Positions 42,634 through 52,430 of a stretch of 64,000 nucleotides of DNA are shown one piece after another. The stretch is from positions 36,930 through 100,929 of the forward strand of contig BDDD01001761.1 in NCBI GenBank assembly GCA_001972305.1, in the 5' to 3' direction. The DNA is from Cephalotus follicularis. Its lineage: Eukaryota; Streptophyta; Magnoliopsida; Oxalidales; Cephalotaceae. The notes under the pieces are model-generated. The model was not told the origin of the DNA and did no database searches. It saw only the letters and a list, made by a program, of their open reading frames with translations. Made by a program: the position numbers and the translations under genes. Numbering within the stretch: position 1 is the first letter of the stretch; the number at the start of each line of letters is the position of its first letter.

Positions 42634-43619
42634 ATGGATAGAACCAAACAAACTAAAAGATATATTAGAACTCCTGAAGAGGTGGGCCGTGCAGCTAGAG
42701 GGGTCACTGTTGCAGAGCATCATCTCAGCGCCGAGGAGGACATGGAAGCCACTGTTGTGGGTGTGCAGAGATCGCCGCCACTGAGGCTGGAACCTAGGTT
42801 TTCAGAGCCTCCTTCGACAAAAGTGTGCTTCACCCTGGAAAAGTGGAGGAACTAGCCAAGAAATATTACTTCCCGAGGAGCTTGGAATACTCACTTTCTC
42901 GGGAACCCAATGAGGTCACATAGAGTGAACCTGGCCTCTTTGTGGTGTTCATGGATGCTTTAGAGCATGGTCTGAGGCTTCCCTTACCATCATTTGCCAT
43001 AGCAATTTTGAGGCATTACCATATCCACCATTCGATGCTTCAAGTTCAATCTTGGGGATTCATTACCGGTTTCTTGGTGAGGTGCTTGGAGACGGGGCAT
43101 GACCGCAACGGTTGGACTATTCAGGGAGTTCCACTCCGCCAATGCTTCTCCAGGAAAGCGCGGTTTTTACTTCAAGTCACACGTTAGCCAAGCTAAGAAG
43201 CTGTTGGTGGAACTTACCAAATCTGTCAAGGGTTGGAGGGGAAGGTATTTCATTATTAGGAACCTCCCCGGTTTTACTCCATGCCCATGTTGTGATTCGT
43301 TGGAGACTCAACGCCTCAATCAGAGGACAACTTTGTCCGAGGCCGAGAAGGCAGATATAGTGAAACTTTCTACACTGGCTCCAGAGGAGGCGAACTTAGT
43401 AGTTTGGGAGGATCTCTTGCACCAAGTTCGGCTGAGCATGTCCTCTGGTCGGCACGGTCACCAGGATGAAGAAGAGGAGGCCAACGCGGGGACTGAGAGA
43501 GAGAGGGTTCAAGATGTCCGAGAATAACCCATGTCCTCGGCTGTTAACGAGGGGGAGAGTCGTATTACGCCTACCTCTAGACATAATGCCTCCGTTTTTA
43601 TTTCAAGCTCTTCTTCTTG
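42634..43619 (+). pseudogene. Antisense gene of element E, 5' part (H3-tail-like start and PF04195-like domain)
   Basis: Opposite to gag-pol. Starts MDRTKQTKRYIRTPEE at 42634. A TATA-like TATTTAAATT lies about 245 bp upstream (42388). The first frame stops at 42853. The protein signal shifts to another frame (EELAKKYYFPRSLEYSL, FVVFMDALEHGLRLPLPSF, GFITGFLVRCLETG) and shifts again near 43100-43160 (GKRGFYFKSHVS, VKGWRGRYFIIRNLPGF). This matches the 'putative gypsy type transposon' domain of Tat antisense ORFs. An acidic, Glu-rich tail ends at 43527 in one frame. In another it runs on to a stop near 43619, next to the inserted LTR. The product is unknown. Frame breaks make it a pseudogene, but the domain is clear. 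Confidence 0.78.
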
Positions 43620-44800
43620 ACATATTTCTAACTTTTCCTTTGTGATTCCGTGCATTAATGGCATATCTACCCTGTCTGTTCGTATGCGTTTTATGGACTT
43701 TTTATGTGTTTGCTATCGGGCTCTTCAATTTGTTTTAAATTTTAAGTCCGATGCCTTGTGTTTTGGGCCTATGTGATTTGGGCTGTTTGATACCGGCCTA
43801 AAATTTTTGGATGTGTTAATACAATGTTGGGTTTGGGCTTTTTATTTTATTTAATCAAAATTTTATTTTTTTAAAACAATTCATTTTATTTTAAAATCCT
43901 TTTATTTCATTTCATTTTATTTATTTTCTTTCTGTTTTCTTTTTCTTTCCTTCTTTCCTTCTTTCTTTCTTTCTTTCTTTCCTTTCTTTCCTCTCTTCTC
44001 CCGAACTCTCTCCTCCCCTCATTGCTTCCACACGTCTTCAATCTCCTTCTTCCTTATTAAACCGATTTTGTCTCCTCTTCTTCCTTAACAATTCCTCAAA
44101 TCACTCTTATTCTTCCTGTTTTAAAGAATGTCATTGCCTTGGGTTTTTTCCATCTGTTTCCTCTACTTATCACTGCCGATTCTGCTTGTGAAGCTTGTGT
44201 TAATCTGCTGAGGATTCATTTCATCAGGTTGTTTGAGGTAATCTCAATTTTCTGTTGTCCTTTGGTTGGATTTCTTTGATTGGTTTAAAGCTTTATACTT
44301 TTCTCTTGGTTTGGTTCTCTTTGGTCCCCTGTGTACAGCCAGTTAACAAGTTAACTGTGGTGTTCTTGCTGTGTTTCTGGATTCTGGGTAGTCATTGCAG
44401 GTTAGTGATTTCACTGTAATGATTGTTTCACTTTGTCTTTGGTTTTGTTGTTAGTATCCTTAATGTCCTTTGGTTTTGATTCCTGCTCTATTGTGTTTTG
44501 TCATTGTGTTCATAAGTCTGTCAACATGTTTTAAACACTCTAGATATGTCATAACCTGGTCTGTAATTGATAATGGACAGAATTTGGACTTGAACATATG
44601 CATATGCTTAGAGAGTTATTTCCTTCTCTTGAAGTTAAGCCATTGTCTAACTGTTTCCATGTCAATTATGTGTTTCTGTATCATCTAAATGGCACATAGG
44701 GTCATATGTTTATGTTCTTGTGTCTCTGGTTTAATGTCATTTTTGTTTAAACCAGTTTCTGCATTAAAATGTCGAGTTTCTGCTGTTCTGTCACCCAGAA

Positions 44801-45030
44801 CAGTCGGCTGTTCTTATGGACAGTTGGCTGGATTGGATGAGTAGTCGACTGCTATATGAACACAGTCGACTGTCTTGTGTTGTGTAGTCGATTACCCTAT
44901 GAACAAGTCGACTGCCTTTTTATGCACGGTAGACTGGATCTATGTGACAGGAAACTGCCTACAGTCTGTCTTGTGTAGTCGGCTGGCCCTTATGAGTAGT
45001 CGACTGCTAAGCTTCCCCAGTCGGCTGGTG
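44801..45030. repeat. Phased CAGTCGACTG/CAGTCGGCTG array
   Basis: Copies of A(G)TCG(A/G)CTG begin at 44802, 44822, 44843, 44864, 44886 and 44906 (20, 21, 21, 22 and 20 bp), with decayed copies on to about 45030. It is the same word as in element C and Copia element A. Confidence 0.88.
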
Positions 45031-46191
45031 CTCTGTAACAGTTAGCTGTTTTGCCCAGAAAAGTGTTGTTTTCAACTATTTTACTCCGTTTGTTCTTTGA
45101 ATCAATCCGGGTCTTTTCTAAACACTGTAAAGAGTCTGTTTAATGTCTCTAATGTTTCTTAGACACTTATATGAATGATTTTGGATGTCTTTTAGATTGT
45201 TGTGCTTCAAAGGGGAGTTTGATTTAAATCATCTATCCGTAAGTGCTTTTGTGAACGCATAAGGTACGGATACTTCGTTCATTGATACACTCTTATGATT
45301 TTATCAAATAAAATCAGTTTTACTTTATGCTATGCTTCTTCGTTTACAAACTTGGTAATGTTTTATGGTTATGACATATTTCGAAAATGAAGTTGGTTAT
45401 TGACATTTATGAATGTTTCCGACTTTATTCATATGATACGATATGTTACGATATGTTATAATCACCTCTTTATAATGAAAAGTAAATGAGTTGATGTTTT
45501 GACTATGAAATGTTTGTTATGATACCGTTGTGAACGGTATTTAAATATGTTTTGTGAAAGCATATTTATGTGTTTTTAAATTGATTTTGATAAATCAATG
45601 TTTTCGAAATGATTGAATACTGAGTATTGTACCCACCTATGGGGCGTACCATAGGCATGTCCTAGGCCTGGCACGGGGACATGACACTTCCATAGCGGTG
45701 TGATTAGTCAACGGCGTCTCTGAATGTTATGAATAAATCCCATGAGGTGGATTTATGGATCCTCTATGTGATAGAGGCGTATGAATCGATTCTAGTAAAT
45801 GATATGTGATATGATATGTGATATGTGAGAATAGACTTGTGTAGTGCCGTACACTTCAATTCTAGTAGGCATGTGGAATTAGCGCCTCCCTTGCCAAATA
45901 TATGTTATGTGATATGTATGTGGCTCAGTGTAATATCCCGTTTTTCCATATAGAATTTTTGGGCTTTTCGATTTGTTTCGTGTGGGCTGTCGTTTTTTTT
46001 TTCGGTTTGTGGACTGCCCATTTTTCGGTTTGTTTTGCTTTTGCTAGGCTAAGCGGGTTTTGGCATTAGCCTAGTGGGGTTTGATATTAAGTCTATGAAT
46101 AAATAAAACAATTTTGGCTTTTTGTTTAATTGTTAAAACCCTTTTTCAGCATTTTTGAATAACAAAAACCCTATTATAATAAAAAAAATTG

Positions 46192-46226
<35 letters not shown>

Positions 46227-47189
46227 GGCCACCCTTTCTCTCCCGTTCTCTCTCCCACCTCAACTGTTGTCACCGGCGTTGGTGCCGATATGGCGCCGAT
46301 GAAGGCATCGGTCGAATCCCCACGACGTCCTGAGTCCACCGGACCCAACCCCTGCACCGGACAACGGCCCAATCGGCGTGCGCGACGTCTTCTCTCCCCG
46401 CCACTGTCGAACGCCATAGCTCCGTCTCCGGTGATAGTCACGACAAGACAAGGACATATTCGGCATCCTGGTGTCTATAGGAAGCGAACCCGACCAGCCT
46501 CGACCCTTGGCGACGCCGAAAAAGCAGATCGGCACAAAGTCCAACCGCGGTCAAAGGCGTCTGTTTCGGCCAAACGCGGCGACTTCATATCAAACGCGCC
46601 TTGGATATGTGATCCCCGGCCGCAAACGCTCCAGATTGGCCCCTTTTGGTGTCTGACCGGCGACGCGTGACAGACACGCGCCGGCCAGTGGCGGCGCGTG
46701 AGCCCACGCGGGCCTGTCTCTGGCGACATGTTTTCGGATAGTTTTCTAACTCCGTTCTCTGCATACGTGTGATCCGCTCTGTTTCCGAGATGTGATTATG
46801 GCTCTGTGCTCTGTTTCGACTGCTTTCGGTAAACTCTGAACCTTACTCCGTTAAATTCTGTTTTTGGTTGAATTATGTATTTCTATAGGCGTTTTACGAT
46901 ATTATGAGCTGAACTAGTATTATGATTCAAAATTGGATGAATTGGACAAATTGGACTTACCTTAGTGGATTCGAAAATATGTTTAGATGAGTCTTCTGCG
47001 AATTGGACGTATTAAACCTATTGTTATTTTATATGGTTATGATCAGTGTACAATGACCCATGAGTTGAGGTATGATTTTATTTCAAGTCCTTATGAGAAC
47101 CATTTTATTTCTGTTAGATATTTGCAACAACCGATGAGCGGTATAGAGAAGTCTCGATATATATTCTTGAGGTTGTTTTGGTGATCGCA

Positions 47190-47800
47190 TGAGGTACGGA
47201 TGCTTTCGTTCTTTGGCTATCTTCCCCTGATTTTATTAGAATAAATTCAGTTTTTCTTTTTTGAATTAAATATGGATTTTTGATTCTTGGTTATCTCCTT
47301 TCGATCTTGTTGGAATAAATTCAGTCTTATTTTATGAACGAGTACGAATTTTCTGCTCTTTGGCTATCTGATTTTATTGGAACTGTCCCGTTTGACCTTT
47401 ATGATTAAAGAACGGATGTCTTTCTTTCTTGGCTATCCTTATGATTTTATTTGAAATAATTTCAGATTCTATATTTGGTATGGATTCCCTTTCCTTGGTT
47501 TATCTATCAGTTTTACGGAAATGAACTTGGAATATGTTAATAAAGCACGAATTCTCTTTCCTTGTTATCTCTTTCGGTATTGTTGAGATAAATTCGGTTT
47601 TGTTTAGTAAATGAAGTACGGATTTTCGTTCTTTGATAAACTCTTACTGATTCAGTTCTATTTTGAGAATAAATACAGATTCTTTGTTTTGGTTTTATCT
47701 GAATTGAAGCTATTTTGTTTTAATGAGATGAACGAATATTTCTTTTGGACATCTGGTTTATTTGAAATAAATTCAGTTTATGAATATGTCCCTTTTCAGA
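47190..47800 (+). repeat. About 70-bp minisatellite in the solo LTR
   Basis: About eight degenerate copies of a unit with TACGGAT, TTTCGTTCTTTGGCTATC, GATTTTATT and AATAAATTCAG. Copies begin near 47213, 47287, 47363, 47432, 47496, 47563 and 47636, 64-76 bp apart. The related LTR it interrupts has only one such unit, near 45260-45330. Confidence 0.8.
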
Positions 47801-48659
47801 ATATGAACTCCGTTATGTTTGGATTTTGAAATGAAGTCAGTTAATATTTTATTGAATATATTTTCTGGCTTAATGGATTCCGCTATGTTATGTTTATGAA
47901 ATGCTATGCAAATGTCTCTTTATGGTGAAAATAAAAGAGTTGCATTTTGATTATGAAAGTATATGTTATGTGAAACTATATCGTTTGAGAACGATTTATG
48001 ATTATGTTTTGGGAAAACCTTTCTACGAATTTTAAAATGATTTGATGAAATCGTGTTTTTGAAATGGTGAAATACTGAGCTTTTATAACCACCTATGGGG
48101 GTACCATAGGCATGCTGTGAGCCTGGCATGGGGGCATGACACTTTCCGTAACGGTGTGATTTGTTTACGGCGTCTCTCTGGGATATCCTTGGATAGGATT
48201 TGTGATAGAGGCATATGGATCGATCCTAGTTATATGTTTTTGGGATATGTTATGATATGGGAATTGTATGTGTAGTGCCGTACACTGCAATTCTATTTGG
48301 CAATGTGGAATTAACTACTCCCTTGCTACTATGTGTTTCTGATATGTTATGGGTTTTGGTGCTCAGTTATGGAACCTATGTTTTGGGAAAGATATGCTTT
48401 ATGTTTTCAAAGTATGGAAGTTATGTTTTGAAAGGTTTTGTGTATATGATGAAAGTTATGAAACCTATATTTTGGAAAGGTATACTTTATGGTTTCAAGT
48501 TATGGAACTTATGTTTTCAAAGGTTTCGTGTATGTTTTGAAAGTTATGGATTTGGTTTTTATAAAAGTTCATATGTGATTTTAAAGAATGTTTAAATTGA
48601 TAAATTGCTTAAGATTTCTATTTGGAGTTAACTTTGAAATCTTACTGCTTTTAAATTGT

Positions 48660-49040
48660 CGTTTATCGTTTACTGCTTTGTTTTGTTCCGTAATCTGTTT
48701 GTTTCGTACTGTTCAGAAACTGTTTTCTTTTATTCCGTAAATTGTTCTTTCCTGTTTCGTAAAGTGTTTCGTTTCGTAAAATGCTTTGTATCGTATCGTG
48801 TTTGTTTCAGATACTGTATTGAGCATGATATTGTTTTGTTTCGGATACTGTTTCGTTTTGGTAAACTGTTTTATTTCGGATACAGTTTTGTTTCATTCTG
48901 TTATGATTCGTAACTGATCTGTTATGATTCGTAACTGTTCTGTTTTGTTTCGTAACCGTTCTATTTTGATTTGTATCTGTTTTGATTCGTATTTATGTTG
49001 TTTCGTAATTGATTTGTTTCATAAACTGTTTTATGATTCT
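48660..49040 (+). repeat. Degenerate CTGTTTTGTTTCGTAA minisatellite
   Basis: Some 15-20 imperfect copies of a 16-25-bp unit rich in GTTT(C/T)GTAA. It lies just before the conserved LTR-end block ATCCGTACTGAGGTTTGC (49043-49060), which recurs at 49640 in the outer LTR. The frames here are repeat translations. Confidence 0.85.
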
Positions 49041-49988
49041 ATATCCGTACTGAGGTTTGCTCAGCCGCGTTTTTTTTTGTTTTTCATGCGGCAGGTTTTC
49101 AGGGACAGCATGGGCAAGTGTGATGAGAGAGTTACCCTATGTCAGAGGATCATCTAGGAGTTTGATCCGGTTACATTTTTAGTGGAGTTATGGTCGTGTA
49201 TAGGCCAGTTATCTAAATAGTATTCTGATTTTTGGATTTTGACATCTTGGGTTATGATAAAGTTTTCAGATTATGTTTCAGATTCAGTTTATGTTCCATG
49301 ATGATACATGTTTTTAGACTTTTACAACCACCACGTATTGATGATGATTAAGATTAAGGTCTTCGATAATTTTTTAGTTCAGTTTTGTGTGACACACCGA
49401 TCCCGAATCGGGAGTGATCCCGGTTCCGAATTGGGGGTGTTACACTCAGTATGACCAATGAATCGTGATATGATGTTTTGAAATATTTCGTAAATGTTTC
49501 GAAAGTTATATGGATTTTATGAAAGTACAAATGTGCCTTTACGAATGTTTAATTGTTTTTAATTGCTTAAGATTTCTGTTATGAATTTTATTGAAATCTT
49601 ACTGCTTTTAAACTTATCGTTTACTGCTTTTTCTTTCCTTATCCGTACTGAGGTTTGCTCAGCCGCGTTTTTATTTTCCATGTGGCAGGTTATCAGGAGC
49701 AGCGGGGGGAATGTGTGAATGAGAGATGACTACCTTATATTTTGGATCCCTAGGAGTGCGATCACGTTATGTTTTCTGTTTAGATGGTCATGAACAGTAA
49801 GATACATATGTTTTAGTTTTGTACTGGAATATGTTTAAGTTTTCAGAAATTATTAAGTTTTTAAGTTTTCAGTTATGCTATGACCGCCACGTTTTGGCTG
49901 ATAAGTTATGTTTATGTTCAGATATGTTATGTTATGATAGTTTCTTTATTATGACATGTGACGACTCCCGCCGTCCGGGGGTGTTACA

Positions 49989-51369
49989 GGCAACCTACTA
50001 TTTATATCATAAGGGCTACTCAGGAGCAAGCGAGGGCTACTTCAGAGGTGGAGAGACAAAAGGCACTTAAAAAAGCTGTTACGGCGTAGGACAAGGGAGT
50101 AGCGAAGGAGGCCGCGGCTGCTGCTAAGGTCGCCGAGGTCGAGGCTAGGGCTGCTGCTAAAGCCAAGGCTGCTGAGGCCAAGGCTAGGGCTACTGCTGAG
50201 GCCATCAGGGCCGATATTGCTCAAGGCAAAAGAAAAGCCAAAGATCCTCCACCCCGTCCCTCCAAAAAATAGAGGAAGGCAGACCAGGAAAGTGCTTCTC
50301 GGGAAGGGGCTCCCGAGGTGAGCCCTCAAGATCCTGACTACCCTGATGCGCATGAAGAGCTCGGCCGGGTAAGAGAGATTCTTGAAGAGCTCAACAATTC
50401 TGGTGTTAGCTTAAGAATACCGGGGGTAACAATCGAGCTCGGTAGGTCAGGCCTCTTTCCAGCTGAGAATGAGGTGAGGAAGAGCTGGTCCGTCGTCCAG
50501 ATGTGGACCCACCTTTTTCAAAGCAACTTAAGGGTTTGTAACTTCCACTCATTTTCTCTTCAAGTAAATTCTTAGCTCCTCCTTTGATCTTGGGTTTTCT
50601 TTTCCAAGCTCTGGGCGACGCCTATCTTCTTCCAGGGAGTGCCAAAGATGACTATGCACTAATTGAGCAGCTTCAGGCTAAAAATTCGGAGCTCAAAAGT
50701 TCATCTGACGAGGCCCGTGCCCAGCTGGAAGAGGTGCTAGAGGCCCAAGAGTCTGTCCTGGGGGAAAATAGGTAGGTTGTTGAAGCTTTGGCGAAGGAGA
50801 CGGTAGAAAAGGGAAAAGTTCAATGGGACCTCTCGAACGTCAATAGGATGTTTTGTGCACTGGATGAGAAGTTCTCTAGATACCGAAGCAGGGATGAAGC
50901 TCGGAAGAAAAAGGCGGTGGACAAAGTCCTTACGGATTTCAAGGCTTGAGATGAGTTTCATGGTGCTCTGTCCAAAGCCGTGGACGACTTTAGGGCCTAT
51001 GAAGATTTTACCAGGGAGGTCCTTAAGGAATCCGTGACACTTTATCGCCGTGGATTTTACACCTGCCGCAACTTGGTCTGCTGTCATCTAGAGCATCCCC
51101 TAGACTCTGTTATATGTGTTCCATCAGTAAATGAGTTCGACTTCTTACCTGATGGGGTTGATGAAGCAGAAGAAAAAGCTCTTCAGGCCTATGAGGAAGA
51201 ACAACGTCGTGCTCGGGGATTTGAGGGGTCACCTAGAGCAGATCTTCCTGGTGCAATGGTTTCGTATATTGGACTTGCCGAGGTTCCTAATTTTGTACCT
51301 CTACCCGAGGACTCTCCAATTCCTCCTTGTCCAACTGTATATAACATCCCTTTGGGGGATGAATCTTAG
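49989..51369 (+). pseudogene. Antisense gene of element E, 3' part (Lys/Ala-rich, coiled coil, conserved C-terminus)
   Basis: Continues the antisense gene after the inserted LTR. A Lys/Ala/Glu-rich stretch (about 50020-50250; KVAEVEARAAAKAKAAEAK) with a stop near 50090 leads to a Pro/Asp-rich part and ILEELNNSGVSLRIPG. An intron-like break follows near 50535-50610, at the place of the likely intron in element D. The coiled coil (QLQAKNSELKSSSDEARAQL) has a stop at 50773, and another lies at 50947. The end carries SVTLYRRGFYTCRNLV, shared with element D, and stops at 51369. Conservation of this motif between the two elements argues that the protein was once under selection. This copy is broken. 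Confidence 0.75.
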
Positions 51370-52430
51370 AGAAAAATTTTTCTTTGCCTTGTATTTTTTT
51401 GAGCAATTATACTTTTGCTTTTGTAATGTAATTTTTCTTGAAGCAATAAAATACAAGGCTTTGGCAGCTCTGGACTTTCTATTCCCTTAGGAATTTCTGC
51501 TCACTTTGCATGCCTTTACAGCGTCGTTAGCTTTATTGGAGCACTTACGATTCCCTTTAGGAAAAATTTGATACAAGCAATAGAACTTGACTTCTGTTTC
51601 ATTTGAGCATTGCAATTCCCCTTAGGAATTTTTACTTAATCTATGTTCTACACTTCTTCTGTAGTGGTCTGAAATTTTACAGACTTAGATAAATAAGCTT
51701 TATAGTCCACGTAGGACACTTTGTTTCAAAGCGCTTAGTCAAAGATACTTGATCATTGCGAGTTTTTACGTGTTCGCTGATCAAGGTATGTTTCTGGTCG
51801 GACAAGTTCTTATGGGTTTGCCCACCAGGATCTCGTCTGGTCTAATATTTTTCAAACCAGGTCGACCGATCTTTCTAGCCCTCATGAGAGCACTTGTATC
51901 AAAGCGCTCGGCCAACGAACTTGATCATTGCCAGTTCTTATGGATTCGCCTCTCAAGACACAATGTTGGTTTGGTCTGACGAATTTTTATAGCTCCACCG
52001 ACCAGCGTTTGCTTCGTTTAGAGTCTTTTTGATTGCTTCCTTAGAAGTCTTTTGCTCCCTTAGGAGTCTTTTAACTTTGCTCTCTTATGAGTCTTTCAGT
52101 ACTGCTCCCATTGAAGTCTTTTGGTGCTCCTCGGATGGGAGTCTTTGGTGATTTGAGACCTCGGTCTGTTCGAGACCTTAGACTGCTCTGATTGCTCCCT
52201 TGGAAGCATGCTTTGACGAGCTTGTATTAAAGCTTCTTGACTAAGGGAACTAGTCGGTGGCTGTTCAGAGGTTTAAGGACTTGAACATTGAGTCTCCGGT
52301 CCCTTGCAAACTTGGAACTATAATCTTGAACATGCTCTTTTTGAAGAAAAAATTCATCTTTATTGATACTCTTGAATTTTGAACATATGAACATATGTAC
52401 ATACTTGCACTAGTCATTGATAGTACCTCC
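51370..52430 (-). other. 3' spacer of element E with degenerate tandem repeats
   Basis: Non-coding, between the converging antisense gene and integrase. It has recurring (C)CCTTAGGAATTT units near 51485, 51555 and 51615, and longer units with CAAGTTCTTATGGGTTTGCC (51800) and CAGTTCTTATGGATTCGCC (51932), matching the repeats of element D on the opposite strand. Gene-free. Confidence 0.65.

Larger units (their letters stand above)
45929..49444 (+). mobile_element. Solo gypsy LTR with perfect CTCAG target duplication
   Basis: 3516 bp, TGTAATATCCCG...GGGGGTGTTACA, flanked by CTCAG (45924-45928 and 49445-49449). There is no primer site, polypurine tract or coding domain. It contains a (CT)n run at 46194-46225, a GC-rich stretch at 46230-46730 with no supportable gene, two minisatellites, and near 48090-48120 the CCACCTATGGGGGTACCATAGG block also present in the LTR it interrupts. 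It is the product of recombination between the two LTRs of a former full element. Confidence 0.93.
43621..49988 (+). mobile_element. Gypsy LTR (Tekay-like, probably solo) inside the antisense gene of E, split by a related solo LTR
   Basis: Ends GGGGGTGTTACA at 49988 and returns directly to antisense-gene sequence, with no primer site, so a solo LTR is likely. The left end is not resolved; a start near 43641 (TGTGATTCCG) is one candidate. It holds (TTTC)n at 43935-43990, a palindrome array at 44801-45030 and the block CCACCTATGGGGCGTACCATAGG (45634-45656). It is cut at 45929-49444 by another solo LTR of related sequence. Remaining length is about 2.8 kb. No coding region. Confidence 0.65.

Noticed and set aside
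46155..46670. 171-codon frame in the GC-rich part of the solo LTR
   Set aside because: It starts in a (CT)n run, overlaps competing frames of similar length on the other strand, and sits in an LTR. Low-complexity Arg/Pro/Ser content only.
48257..49157. Phe/Cys/Tyr-rich frames resembling membrane proteins
   Set aside because: Derived from the GTTTCGTAA minisatellite and neighbouring T-rich LTR sequence.
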